Source: a virus
Length of the DNA: 57,931 nt
IMG/VR virus record: IMGVR_UViG_3300027763_000069
Coordinates: 1 to 57,931 of that record
Reading direction: 5' to 3' (one strand)
Shown here piece by piece: positions 36,906-45,599 of this stretch. The notes beneath the pieces were generated by a model, which saw only the letters and a program-made list of their open reading frames with translations, had not been told where the DNA came from and made no database searches. A program made the position numbers and the translations under genes. Positions within the stretch are counted from its first letter, which is position 1. Every line of letters starts with the position of its first letter.

Positions 36906-37997
36906 TTATTTTAATCCAGCTAGGCGACGAATGTCTATTACTTCGCCCTGGCTATTAGCACTACTAATGCTATGATTTTCTTTATTGCCTGTGATTTCTT
37001 TTGCCTCTACAAGAGCCTTCTTCTTCTCCGGTGTGCTACCGTTTAATACAGCTGGTAGATACTTGTCAAAGCTAGTTCTTAGCTTGGCAGTTTGCACACT
37101 TTCTAGTAACTCACTCATAATCTCTTTCTGATCCTTGTTCAAAGGACTTAGAAGCTCACCCATTACTTCTTTACGAGCCGCAGTAGCTTGAGCACGAGCA
37201 ACTTGTTGCTGTGTACTTTCTACTAATGCTTGCTTTTCGGAAATAGCTTGTGTTGCTTCAGCGAGTTGTTTATCTTTTTCTGCAACTACTTTCAATAGCT
37301 TGCTTGTCTCAGATTTCTCATTTAACAAACTGTGCTGGAATTCAGTAGCATATGCTTCAAAAATCTTACGTCCAAAGTCGTTCTTACGTGCTTGATCAAT
37401 GTCTTCTTTAAGTTGTCCGATCTCTTTTGAGAGACCTTTTGTAACAACTGATTCAACAAGCTCAGCACTTTGTTTAACAAACTTGGTCTTTAATAAACCA
37501 AATTGTTCCTTAGCTTCTTTAATGAGACGTACCTTAGTCTCAGCTAAATCTTTCTTATCTTCATAGAAATCAGCGATTTCTTTAGCTAGAGCTTCTACAA
37601 TGAAACCTTCCAACTTGGCAAAATTTTCAGCCATAACTTTTTGGTCACCATGTAATTCAGTGATTTCTTTAGCTAGGCTGTTAAGAACAAATCCATTTAG
37701 TTTATCTGAATGTTCACGGATTGCAACAGCATACTTGGCTTTCGCTTCTGCTAGCTGTGCGCGATCTTCTGTGAATTCTTGGATTTCAGCAGTTAAACGA
37801 TCAGTAACCATCTTGTCGATAGCTTCGATCATTGTTTGCTTGTCATGTTCGTATTTTTGTGCGAATTCTTCGCGTAGTTGTTGAGTAGCTTGTTCACGGT
37901 TCTCTTGGATCTTTCTGTCCCAAGCAGACGTGATATCAGCTCTGATCTCTTCAGAAATCACATTGTTCTCGAATAATTGTTTAAGTGCGTCCAACAT
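36906..37997 (-). CDS. 22: Prohead core scaffold protein gp22
   Basis: This 363-residue, highly charged, almost wholly helical protein starts MLDALKQLFENNVISEEIRA. Four spaced copies of a similar element are seen: DRLTAEIQEFTEDRAQL, NSLAKEITELHGDQKVM, EALAKEIADFYEDKKDL and KGLSKEIGQLKEDIDQA. They form long coiled coils. A second helical part (LLSPLNKDQKEIMSELLESV, LRTSFDKYLPAVLNG) is typical of gp22 in T4-like phages. In T4, gp22 is the main internal scaffold and is degraded by gp21. T4 gp22 is 269 residues; this one is longer in the coiled coil. It lies between gp21 and gp23; AAGGGAG precedes the ATG. Confidence 0.9.
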   Translation of the reverse strand: MLDALKQLFENNVISEEIRADITSAWDRKIQENREQATQQLREEFAQKYEHDKQTMIEAIDKMVTDRLTAEIQEFTEDRAQLAEAKAKYAVAIREHSDKLNGFVLNSLAKEITELHGDQKVMAENFAKLEGFIVEALAKEIADFYEDKKDLAETKVRLIKEAKEQFGLLKTKFVKQSAELVESVVTKGLSKEIGQLKEDIDQARKNDFGRKIFEAYATEFQHSLLNEKSETSKLLKVVAEKDKQLAEATQAISEKQALVESTQQQVARAQATAARKEVMGELLSPLNKDQKEIMSELLESVQTAKLRTSFDKYLPAVLNGSTPEKKKALVEAKEITGNKENHSISSANSQGEVIDIRRLAGLK

Positions 37998-38013
37998 ATG
38001 TGATTCTCCCTTG

Positions 38014-38643
38014 TTATTGGAGTCCGCCTATTATTTTCAATAGACTTTCTTTCAGGTATTTCTGTGCCTTTGCGTCGCCTGATACTTCTTGTGCTGTTAA
38101 AAATGCCTTATAGCCTCCACGAGTATTCATGATATGCTCATAAATGGGCGTTGGATACGCACCTGGGGCTGATGGTTGAGCTACCACATCCACTGTGATA
38201 ATCTCGAAATCTGTAACTTCACCGGAACCGTCTTCTTTGACGTTTCCGGATCCGCGTGAGCTAACACCTAACTTAACACCGGATTCTAACATAGTACGAA
38301 CTAAGTTACCCATTGGTGTAGGAAGGATTTTCATTTTACCGTAACCGTTTGGGCCATCCATCCACATTTCTGTGATCATATGGCTTACACGGTCTAGGTT
38401 AATTTTTAAATCATCAGGATGGTCTACTTCGCCTAAAACTGAATATCCGCCAGTTACCTGGTCGTTTAGTGTCTTGACAGCCCTGCCGATTTCATTCACA
38501 GGGTACACACGCTGATTTGCGTTTCGGATGCCGCCCTGGATGCAAATGCCCTTCATGTAAAGGTTTTTGCCCTCAGCACCATCCGACTCAACAACCATGC
38601 GAGCTTGGTCGAAAGTCAAGTTTTCACGTAAGTAAAGACTCAT
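38014..38643 (-). CDS. 21: Prohead core protease gp21
   Basis: At 209 residues it matches T4 gp21 (212). It has the assemblin-like protease pattern: H75 in SVLGEVDHPDDLKI, S128/S129 in LGVSSRGSGN, and DFEIITVDVVAQPSAPGAYP, with NANQRVYPVNEIGRAV at the N-terminal side. The enzyme matures the prohead by cleaving gp23, the core proteins and itself after L/I-x-E. It starts 4 bases after the acidic core protein and precedes gp22, as in T4. Confidence 0.95.
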   Translation of the reverse strand: MSLYLRENLTFDQARMVVESDGAEGKNLYMKGICIQGGIRNANQRVYPVNEIGRAVKTLNDQVTGGYSVLGEVDHPDDLKINLDRVSHMITEMWMDGPNGYGKMKILPTPMGNLVRTMLESGVKLGVSSRGSGNVKEDGSGEVTDFEIITVDVVAQPSAPGAYPTPIYEHIMNTRGGYKAFLTAQEVSGDAKAQKYLKESLLKIIGGLQ

Positions 38644-38647
38644 TTGA

Positions 38648-39448
38648 TTAGCGGCCTAATGTGCTTTTCGTATTTTGGCCGTTGTCGCCACCTGCTGGCT
38701 TGCTAACACCTTTAAGATGTTTAATACCAGCTTTGCCACCTGGAACATTTACGTTACCAGAGTTCAAATCTTTTGTGCTCGGGTTCAATAGGCCGCCTTG
38801 TGTGCCACCAGTTTCACTAGTTCCACCTTTAGCGATATTAGCAGTTGTACCGCCCATATCATTCTTACCAGCTACGATAGACTTGGAGTTTTGTCCGTTG
38901 TCGCCGTGCTTTGGAGCACCAACTTTCTCAACGTATTCACGAACGCTTTCTTTAGCAAAAGGATTTTCTTCCTCTTCGCCTTCGTCATCGCCCATGTCTT
39001 CTTCACCTTCTTCGTCACCTATTTCTTCTTCGCCGTGCTCTTCTTCACCGGACTCACCAGCTAGCATAGCTTCAAATTCTGCTTTTAGATCAGCTAAAGC
39101 GTCTTTAATGTCCATGACGTCATCTTTAGTAGCGGCTTCGTCACCACCTTCTTCGTCACCCATCATGTCGCCTTCTTCGTCGTCTCCGGCTTCTAGGTCA
39201 CCCATCATGTCGTCTGCTGGATCAGCACCGACTTCGTCCATGCCCATTTCAAAACCTTCTTCAACTTCTTCGTCTTCTTCGTCTTCTTCTTCAGAAGCTT
39301 CATCTACTTGGATGTCATCATCTAATAGATTTTCGTAAATTTCGCGAGATTTTGCTACCACTAGTTCGTGGAATAGTTCCTCGGCTTTTGATTTGTCTTC
39401 ATTAATAAGATATTCAAGCATCTGCTCGAACTTTGCGCGATCAGTCAT
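38648..39448 (-). CDS. Highly acidic prohead core protein, gp67-like (266 aa)
   Basis: The first ~40 residues (MTDRAKFEQMLEYLINEDKS, then AEELFHELVVAKSREIYENL) resemble the helical start of T4 gp67-type core proteins. A very acidic region follows at ~50-170 with runs such as EEEDEEDEEVEEGFEMGMDE and a helix MDIKDALADLKAEFEAMLAG. The C-terminal ~100 residues are Gly/Asn/Lys-rich with the element GDNGQNSKS near 183 and again as GDNGQNTKS at the end. It occupies the gp67/gp68 position between portal and gp21. T4 gp67 is only 80 residues. A scaffold-core or internal head role is inferred. AGGAGAC precedes the ATG. Confidence 0.7.
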   Translation of the reverse strand: MTDRAKFEQMLEYLINEDKSKAEELFHELVVAKSREIYENLLDDDIQVDEASEEEDEEDEEVEEGFEMGMDEVGADPADDMMGDLEAGDDEEGDMMGDEEGGDEAATKDDVMDIKDALADLKAEFEAMLAGESGEEEHGEEEIGDEEGEEDMGDDEGEEEENPFAKESVREYVEKVGAPKHGDNGQNSKSIVAGKNDMGGTTANIAKGGTSETGGTQGGLLNPSTKDLNSGNVNVPGGKAGIKHLKGVSKPAGGDNGQNTKSTLGR

Positions 39449-39500
39449 GTTATGTCTCCTGTATAGTTATGAGGCAGTTACGCCCGCAAGGCTGTCGATG

Positions 39501-39508
39501 TATTTAAT
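39501..39508 (-). promoter_or_regulatory. Late-promoter-like motif (ATTAAATA) ahead of the head operon
   Basis: The minus strand reads GTATTAAATACATCG, one mismatch from NATAAATA but with the same ATAC continuation. It lies just after the terminator at 39516-39546 and ~50 bases before the acidic core gene, a sensible place to restart transcription of the acidic core gene, gp21, gp22 and gp23. Confidence 0.35.
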
Positions 39509-39515
39509 ACTACTG

Positions 39516-39546
39516 TAAAAAAACCGGTCAATACCGGCTGTTTTTT
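39516..39546 (-). terminator. Bidirectional intrinsic terminator between the portal and head-core units
   Basis: A CCGGT/ACCGG stem (39524-39528 with 39533-39537, loop CAAT) is flanked by seven A residues on one side and six T residues on the other. Either strand therefore gives a hairpin followed by a U tract. On the minus strand it comes after the stop of the 78-residue gene. Confidence 0.8.
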
Positions 39547-39565
39547 GTCAGTTTTGATGATTTAA

Positions 39566-39802
39566 TTATTCTGCGGCCACTGGGGTGGCATACATTCTAG
39601 AAATAAACTCCATTTCTGCTTCATGTTCTTTAATATGTAAATCACTTGCCCTGCGTAATTCGTTGATTTGTTTTAAGGTCAAACGTGTTTTACGTGTGTC
39701 ATCATCGCTGATAACACTGGTGTCATGTTTAGTCATATACTGGTCATCTTGTTCAGACTTGGCAGTATCTCTATTAAAATAAAACAGTTCTCTTAAAATC
39801 AT
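39566..39802 (-). CDS. Small prohead-core-like protein (78 aa)
   Basis: The sequence is charged and helical: MILRELFYFNRDTAKSEQDD, then HDTSVISDDDTRKTRLTLKQ, INELRRASDLHIKEHEAEME and a short end. 'Disordered start, DDTRKTRLTLKQINELR helix' proteins of this size lie beside the portal in many T4-like phages, at the position of the T4 core proteins gp67/gp68. Assignment to that role is by position and composition, not by firm similarity. No Shine-Dalgarno precedes the ATG; an exact late promoter ends 6 bases upstream, so its mRNA may be leaderless unless it is read from gp20 transcripts. Confidence 0.65.
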   Translation of the reverse strand: MILRELFYFNRDTAKSEQDDQYMTKHDTSVISDDDTRKTRLTLKQINELRRASDLHIKEHEAEMEFISRMYATPVAAE

Positions 39803-39807
39803 AATAG

Positions 39808-39815
39808 TATTTATT
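39808..39815 (-). promoter_or_regulatory. T4-type late promoter (AATAAATA) ending 6 bases before an ATG
   Basis: The minus strand reads CTTAATAAATACTATTATG. The octamer overlaps the gp20 stop codon. By T4 geometry (-13 to -6) the first transcribed base would be the A of the ATG at 39802. Confidence 0.5.
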
Positions 39816-41517
39816 AAGCAGGCATCGAACCAGCGGCAGGAGCAGCCATTTCTGCGCCAGCATCTGGTATTTCCATATCAGCAGGAGCTTCTTCACTACC
39901 GTCTAATGCGGCAGTATCTGATTCCATTCCTGTTGGACTTACGCCTGCACCGCGAAGTTGTCCGGCTGCATCTTGTCCAGGTGCTCGGCCTTCTCCGCTT
40001 TCTTCTTGCCACATCTTTTCGTTTTCTTTTAGGTCTTCGTCCGTCATACCTAAGAAGCGTTTTAGTGCAAAGCGTTTGCTGACAAACGGCAATGCAACCA
40101 TCTGTGCAAAGGTTGCAATACGTTGGTTATCTAGTTCTGCTTGACGATAAGCGGCAAAGTTTTGCGGACTTTGGAAGCGAATTTCAAACAGGCTAAAGTC
40201 AATGTTGACACCTTTGTTGTGTAAGAACAGCTTAAACTCAGTGTCAAATGTAGTGACCATTAGATTTTGTAAGCGTTCACAATACTTGTTAAAACGTAGT
40301 TCTTGAATATATGCTGTGCCAACGCGACCATCGTTATACTGTGCTTGGCTATCATCTGCACCTGTTGGCAGATAGCTACTTGGAATTCTTAAAGCTCGCA
40401 TTAACTTGTTGGTAAAGTAACGTAAGTCGTCAATTTCGCCTAGGTTAGTACCGCCCGGTAGTGTTTCAACTTTTGATCCACGACCTTCTGCTGTCTGCGG
40501 AAAGAAGTAGTCTTCATTGATACTTAGAGGATTATATGTGCTGTCAATTGAACTTCCACCACCTGTTGCACTTGGAATACGTCTTTGATGTATTTCGTTT
40601 TTTACACGCTCAACAAAGCCCATTGCTAGGTGACTTGGCATGTTACCCACGTCAATATAAAAGACTCTGCGTTCTGGAGCACGTTGTACACGATAGATAA
40701 TAATAGCATCTTCAAGCAGTTCTTTTTGCTTGTAGACTTTAAAAACACTTTCTAATAAGCTATTTCCAAAAGGATAGTTGTTGTCTAGTCCCTCTGATAG
40801 ACTTAGATGTACTACGTGTTTTGCGTCAATTGCATGTTCGTTTTGCTGTAGACTAAATCTGCTGCCGGCTGCAGGAGTTGCTGTGCCAACCATACCTCTA
40901 CCACCGCCGCCACCTTGTGTATAAGGTGCGGCTCCTGGCGCTTGATTTTGTGTGTTTGGATTAATCTGTGTAACAACTAGATGTTGAAAGTTGATGTTAA
41001 TGTCACGAATAACATACTGCTCAGGCTGTTTACCTTCGCTTTCGTTGACAATAATTTTTGTAATTTTGCTTGGATCTACATAGAACCACTTTTGTGTTTC
41101 TGGATCACGTAGAAAGAATCCGTCGCCGTACTTGAACAAGTTACGTGCAATACGGAACATACGTGTGTCTAACTTTTGCATCTTAGTCCACTGTTGTAGA
41201 TACTCTTTTAAGATGCCTACTTCACTAGTAGTTGGGCTACCACGGAACTGTAAGGTAAACGGTGTGTTATTTTCTTTGTTCTTTTGTGTAGTAAATTCTG
41301 CTAGGATGTCTAGTGCCGCGTTAACTTCACTGTCCCAATCCATTGTGTCGTACTGTAAATATCTTTCAATACGATTTGGGCTACCTGAATATACATCTGG
41401 CAAATAGCTTGAATAATTTGTGCGGGCCGGACCTGGTTTTCCACCGCTGCCGTAGATTGGGCTAACTGTTCCCGACTGGTTACTAGTTACGGGTGAAAAA
41501 TACTTTTTCCAACTCAT
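39814..41517 (-). CDS. 20: Portal vertex protein gp20
   Basis: This 567-residue protein (T4 gp20 is 524) has the expected T4-portal stretches: RIERYLQYDTMDWDSEVNAA with LDILAEFTTQ, RMFRIARNLFKYGDGFFLRD, YVDPSKITKIIVNE, RRVFYIDVGNMPSHLAMGFV, GSKVETLPGGTNLGEIDDLR and FTNKLMRALRIPSSYLPTGA. The portal forms the dodecameric DNA entry vertex and seeds head assembly. The C-terminal ~60 residues are Gly/Ala/Asp-rich and probably disordered. An insert near 195-215 (GGGGGRGMVGTATPAAGSR) is unusual for a portal. It lies between the tape-measure gene and the small core protein, with AGGATAA before the ATG. Confidence 0.95.
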   Translation of the reverse strand: MSWKKYFSPVTSNQSGTVSPIYGSGGKPGPARTNYSSYLPDVYSGSPNRIERYLQYDTMDWDSEVNAALDILAEFTTQKNKENNTPFTLQFRGSPTTSEVGILKEYLQQWTKMQKLDTRMFRIARNLFKYGDGFFLRDPETQKWFYVDPSKITKIIVNESEGKQPEQYVIRDININFQHLVVTQINPNTQNQAPGAAPYTQGGGGGRGMVGTATPAAGSRFSLQQNEHAIDAKHVVHLSLSEGLDNNYPFGNSLLESVFKVYKQKELLEDAIIIYRVQRAPERRVFYIDVGNMPSHLAMGFVERVKNEIHQRRIPSATGGGSSIDSTYNPLSINEDYFFPQTAEGRGSKVETLPGGTNLGEIDDLRYFTNKLMRALRIPSSYLPTGADDSQAQYNDGRVGTAYIQELRFNKYCERLQNLMVTTFDTEFKLFLHNKGVNIDFSLFEIRFQSPQNFAAYRQAELDNQRIATFAQMVALPFVSKRFALKRFLGMTDEDLKENEKMWQEESGEGRAPGQDAAGQLRGAGVSPTGMESDTAALDGSEEAPADMEIPDAGAEMAAPAAGSMPA

Positions 41518-41529
41518 TGTGTTATCCTA

Positions 41530-44500
41530 TTAATAAATCTTGCCGGCTTTCTTGCTAGCAATAGTATCTAAGTGTTTCTTAGAAGCATCTTCAATTGTGA
41601 CTAAAGAATTTACACTACTATTTAACGTATCTAGCTTGGCTCCGAGGTCGGTTAAGATTCCTTCTTGTGTCTTGCTCCTAAGCTCTTCAAACTTTGGAAT
41701 AAACTTATTAATGAAGCTTTCATTAAAGTCTTTGAAGGCTTTGCTTAGTCCCTCAACACCTTCTTTGATATTTTTAAGACCTTGAGTATCTAACTTTTGA
41801 AAACCATCTTTGCTGGATCTTAGCTGTTCAGATAGCTGTCTTAGCTTAGTAGTACCGTCTGCTAGGCTAGTTAATTGTTCTTTGGAGAATGAAAAATCTT
41901 TAAGATCAAACCCGGTGGTTGCTTGCTTAAATGCTCCAATTGCTTGTGCTGTAGCAGTCATGTTAGCCGCTTGTGTTCCAAGGGCTGTTATTGTTTTAGT
42001 AAAATCTGGTAGTCTTCTAGTTAGTGTTTCAAAACTGCTAGTTTGATCACTAGTCATAGACAAATTGGCCAGTTTCATGCCATCTATTGCTGTCTTAAAC
42101 GCAGTAAACCCAGCGGCAGAGTTCTGTAATTGTGGTCCTAAAACTGCCATTTGTTTTAATGGTGCTGTTTGATCTCCGGAAAATAAACTACCAAGACCCT
42201 GACTTATGCCACTTAAGAAGCCTGGATTAAATCCGTCTAAGGCTTTCTTAATTGCTTCGATACCTGCGGCTGCGGCTGTCATATTTGCTGATGGTATGTT
42301 GGCAAGTTGTTTTACGCTGTCTGTTGCTACCTTAGTTCCTTCAGTTTTATATTTAGAAATAGTGTCAATTATTTTACTAATACTGTCGCCGATTGCTGTA
42401 ATTGATCCAATAATAACCGAGCCAATACTTTTAACTACTTTAGCAATACCGTTAAAAATAACTTCAAAGCCGTCTTTGGCATTAGTAATAGCAGTACCTA
42501 TATCTTTCATTACAGTGCCAACTGCCTTGCCAAAAGATTCTATTACTGGGGCTACGCCTTCAAGTATACGTTTTACCATTGTACCAAATGATTCAAATCC
42601 TGGACTTGCAATTTCAAATGCCTTGGCTAATCCCATGATTGCTAAAGTAACTGCTCCTAATCCAAGTAGTGCCATTGGATTTGCTATTGCCTTTAAACCG
42701 CCTGCTAATCCTGTTAGGCCTGCTCCCATTCCTCCACCTGCACTTGCGGCTGCGCCGCCACTTGCTACTCTACTTGCGGCACCACTTATTAGTCCACCAC
42801 CAACTTTAAATGCGGCCCAAACTGCAAATAGTGCTAATATGCCTTTGATTCCTGCATTTCTAATGTCGTCATTATTCCATAGTGCTGTGAATCCTGATAC
42901 TATTCCAGCTTTTATTCCGGGCCACATGGATGCAAATGCATCGCCTATCATTATACCCACTTTCTTCATAGCGGCTTCAGATACAGATACCGCTTGACCT
43001 TTCCCATCAATTAGATCTTCAGGGGTTATACTGAATAAATTCTTTAAAATATTCTCATAGGCTTTCTTCATTGCACCGCCCCAACCAATGTTGGGATTTT
43101 GCACATCTTCTATAAAGTCGCCTATACCTTTTAACATTAATTCAAAACCTGATATAACACTTTCTAATAACTTTGGTAGTTTTTCATCTGACCCCTGTAG
43201 CAAGTTGTCCAGCATGCCGCTTAATCTAGTAAATGCTGGACTCTTGAGTAAAGTATCCATCAGCTTGCCTCTAAAGAGTTCTATTACATTTGAGAATTTA
43301 AGATAAAATTCTTCAATGCTTTTGTTTCTCTTTGCTTTGGCCATTGCTTCATCAATTTCTTTTTGTGATTTAACAGTCTTTGAAGCCATTTCCATCACGG
43401 CCGCATAGGCTGTTTTAAATCCAGGTATGGCTTTTTCTCTAGCGTCAATTTCAGCTGGACTTAATTTTATTAATTTTTCACGTTGCCTTTGTGCTTCAAC
43501 TATCATACGATTCTGTGCTTCAGTTGCGTCAAGTCCGCCTTCAGCATAGAGTTTCATAGTGTTCATAATTTCAGGAGATACTGCGGTCATAGCAATGCCT
43601 TCTGCCGAACTAACAAATCCCTTAGCACCTTCTAATAATGCAGGTCCACCAATCTTAAATGAGTCAAGGATTTGTGTTAGACCAACTTCAAATGCCTGCT
43701 GTTTATCTTTTGGAATTCTTGCTTTTAGTGCTTGTATGCTGAGTTCTTTACTCATAGCATCAACACCTTTCATTAGTGATTGTCTGCTAAGTCCCGAAGC
43801 TGCCGCAGATTTGTTAAGCTCTTCACCAAATATTCCAGCACTTGCAATTAACTCTCTGTCGGATAACTGACGATCTCGTCCCATACGACTGTTAATACTA
43901 GCATACGTCACTAGCGTGTCGTTAAGTTCGTCTATAGTGAATCCCATTTCTAATAGGCGTTGCCCTGCTTGACCTTCACGCATATTCTTGCTTAGTTCGC
44001 CAAATCGTTTTGCACCTTGAGTAACTGTGCCGCCTAAGCTAGCAAACGCTTCTGAATTCTGTTGCACAAAGTTAGCAAAGCGATCCATGCTCATACCAGA
44101 CTGTGCCGCAGATTGGCGCATAGCTGTAATATCATTTCCAAAGTTTGCGCCAACTTGACTTAGGCTTCTAAATGTATCAATAGTTTTATCAATGTAGCTA
44201 GATAGACTATGTACTAATCCTCCAAGTACTCCAAATATGCTTGGCAATTTTGACAAGTGTGCAGTGAAGTCACTAACACGATCTCCGCCCATTAGTAATT
44301 CTTTGCTAAGATCTAACATGACCTTAGCGGTACCGCCTATTAGATTACCAGCAAAGCCTAATAGCTTGCCCGTAGCATCTGCAACTGCTCCTGCAAATCT
44401 ACCAACTGCATCGCCAGCTTTGTTAAGAGCAGTAGCGGTAGTAGTAGCGGCTTTACCAACAGCTCCACCACTGCCTCCAGCAGAACCACTACTAGCACCG

Positions 44501-44631
44501 CTACCTCCGGCACCTGTACCACCAAATTTATTAAATGCTTCTAGTAATTTTTGAAGCGTAGCTTCGCTAGCGGCATTTGTTAATGCAACTTCTTGATCAC
44601 CTATTCTACCGGTTACTGTGGTATCTGCCAT
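41530..44631 (-). CDS. Probable tail tape-measure protein (1033 aa)
   Basis: This long, mostly helical protein has Gly/Ala/Ser-rich segments (KAATTTATALNKAGDAVGRF; LLGFAGNLIGGTAKVMLDLS), hydrophobic stretches around 620-690 (GLISGAASRVASGGAAASAG; ALLGLGAVTLAIMGLAKAF) and long coiled-coil-like helices toward the C-terminus. These are hallmarks of tape-measure proteins, which set tail length and sit inside the tube. T4 gp29 is 590 residues, so a longer tail or larger helical content is implied. The adjacent, divergent genes are gp26/gp51-like (tail-assembly-chaperone position), which supports the call. In T4 the gene next to the portal is the tube protein gp19, which is not here. AGGTG precedes the ATG. 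Confidence 0.7.
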   Translation of the reverse strand: MADTTVTGRIGDQEVALTNAASEATLQKLLEAFNKFGGTGAGGSGASSGSAGGSGGAVGKAATTTATALNKAGDAVGRFAGAVADATGKLLGFAGNLIGGTAKVMLDLSKELLMGGDRVSDFTAHLSKLPSIFGVLGGLVHSLSSYIDKTIDTFRSLSQVGANFGNDITAMRQSAAQSGMSMDRFANFVQQNSEAFASLGGTVTQGAKRFGELSKNMREGQAGQRLLEMGFTIDELNDTLVTYASINSRMGRDRQLSDRELIASAGIFGEELNKSAAASGLSRQSLMKGVDAMSKELSIQALKARIPKDKQQAFEVGLTQILDSFKIGGPALLEGAKGFVSSAEGIAMTAVSPEIMNTMKLYAEGGLDATEAQNRMIVEAQRQREKLIKLSPAEIDAREKAIPGFKTAYAAVMEMASKTVKSQKEIDEAMAKAKRNKSIEEFYLKFSNVIELFRGKLMDTLLKSPAFTRLSGMLDNLLQGSDEKLPKLLESVISGFELMLKGIGDFIEDVQNPNIGWGGAMKKAYENILKNLFSITPEDLIDGKGQAVSVSEAAMKKVGIMIGDAFASMWPGIKAGIVSGFTALWNNDDIRNAGIKGILALFAVWAAFKVGGGLISGAASRVASGGAAASAGGGMGAGLTGLAGGLKAIANPMALLGLGAVTLAIMGLAKAFEIASPGFESFGTMVKRILEGVAPVIESFGKAVGTVMKDIGTAITNAKDGFEVIFNGIAKVVKSIGSVIIGSITAIGDSISKIIDTISKYKTEGTKVATDSVKQLANIPSANMTAAAAGIEAIKKALDGFNPGFLSGISQGLGSLFSGDQTAPLKQMAVLGPQLQNSAAGFTAFKTAIDGMKLANLSMTSDQTSSFETLTRRLPDFTKTITALGTQAANMTATAQAIGAFKQATTGFDLKDFSFSKEQLTSLADGTTKLRQLSEQLRSSKDGFQKLDTQGLKNIKEGVEGLSKAFKDFNESFINKFIPKFEELRSKTQEGILTDLGAKLDTLNSSVNSLVTIEDASKKHLDTIASKKAGKIY

Positions 44632-44656
44632 TTATTTTTTCACCTAAATCTGCGTA

Positions 44657-44664
44657 TATAAATA
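44657..44664 (+). promoter_or_regulatory. T4 consensus late promoter (TATAAATA) for gp26/gp51
   Basis: The plus strand reads GCGTATATAAATACAATATG, an exact match to the T4 octamer. The predicted start near 44670 leaves a ~37-base leader with GGAG. On the opposite strand a one-mismatch ACTAAATA (44685-44692) could serve the divergent tape-measure gene. Confidence 0.75.
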
Positions 44665-44706
44665 CAATATGATATCTTATCCTTTATTTAGTTGGAGTTA
44701 AACCCT

Positions 44707-45564
44707 GTGGAAAATCAAACATTAAACCCGTTAAAGAAGTACTTTAGACAACCTAAGATCTATATTAAGTTGCCCAGCAGTGGCAATTTTTATCCTCCAG
44801 GTGTTCTAGAAAAATCTGAAAACGGAGAGTATCCCGTTTACGCAATGACAGCAAAGGATGAGTTGGTTATGAAAACTCCCGATGCTCTAATGAACGGACA
44901 AGCAACAGTAGATGTTATACAAAGCTGTTTCCCTAGTATTAAAAATGCATGGCAAATCCCTAGTGTTGATATGGATGCAATTTTAATTGCTATTCGTCTT
45001 GCTACCTATGGTGAAAAATTAGATATTACTATAACTATTCCAGTAATTGAAGACTCAAGAACATTTGAATTAGATCTACGCACGGTACTTGATTCGTTAT
45101 TAAATGCGGCTTATGATAATGAAATTCAAATTGGTGAAGACATTAAAGCATTTGTTAGACCTTTGACATATAAAGAGTTTACTCAGACTGCAATTAAAAC
45201 TCTAGAAGAACAACGTATCTTTAGCATTGTTAATGATAATGCAATGGAAGATACTAAAAAGATGGAGTTGTTTAATGCGGCTTTTAAAAAGCTAACTGAC
45301 ATCAATGTTGACATGGTTACCAACAGCGTTGTTAAGATTGTAACTCTTGATGGAGAAACTAGCGATCCAATATTCATTAAAGAGTTTATTGACAATGCTG
45401 ACAAAGATTTCTTTAAAGCTATAATGGATCATCTTGAGATACAAAAAAATAAGTTTGCAATACCTGTACAAAAGGTTGCTACTACTGAAGAAGATCAAGC
45501 AGGTGGGGCACCTAAAATGGTTGAGATTCCAATTACTTTGGACGCCGCAAGTTTTTTCGCGTAA
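44707..45564 (+). CDS. 26: gp26-like baseplate hub / tail assembly protein (0-frame product)
   Basis: It matches the T4_baseplate (gp26-type) family: NPLKKYFRQPKIYIKLPSSG with FYPPG, YAMTAKDELVMKTPDALMNG with QATVDVIQSC, NAWQIPSVDMDAILIAIRLA and YGEKLDITI. T4 gp26 is 208 residues; this form is ~285. A GTG at 44707 is chosen because GGAG lies 9 bases upstream; a TTG at 44692 would overlap that site. In T4, genes 26 and 51 precede the hub and tape-measure genes, the position of tail assembly chaperones in other phages. The frame ends AGT TTT TTC GCG TAA, where T TTT TTC is a -1 slippery heptamer leading into the gp51-like frame. Confidence 0.8.
   Translation: MENQTLNPLKKYFRQPKIYIKLPSSGNFYPPGVLEKSENGEYPVYAMTAKDELVMKTPDALMNGQATVDVIQSCFPSIKNAWQIPSVDMDAILIAIRLATYGEKLDITITIPVIEDSRTFELDLRTVLDSLLNAAYDNEIQIGEDIKAFVRPLTYKEFTQTAIKTLEEQRIFSIVNDNAMEDTKKMELFNAAFKKLTDINVDMVTNSVVKIVTLDGETSDPIFIKEFIDNADKDFFKAIMDHLEIQKNKFAIPVQKVATTEEDQAGGAPKMVEIPITLDAASFFA
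45552..45558 (+). other. Candidate programmed -1 frameshift site T TTT TTC
   Basis: The heptamer is in the correct register (zero-frame codons TTT TTC), two codons before the gp26-like stop. After a -1 slip the frame reads CGC GTA AGG CTC and stays open to 45788, running directly into the gp51-like reading frame. The -1 frame is closed upstream by a TGA at 45522, so it has no other open origin except its internal ATG. Confidence 0.65.
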
Positions 45565-45599
45565 GGCTCTTTACTATCCCACTTGAAGATGCTCTCCGG

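Noticed and set aside
38661-39338. Long plus-strand frame (225 codons) opposite the acidic core protein
   Set aside because: Its Ser/Pro-rich product is the antisense shadow of GAA/GAT-rich codons; gp67-like coding on the minus strand explains the region.
42206-42997. 263-codon plus-strand frame opposite the tape-measure gene
   Set aside because: Antisense of an Ala/Gly/Ile-rich helical gene; no ribosome-binding site or family resemblance.
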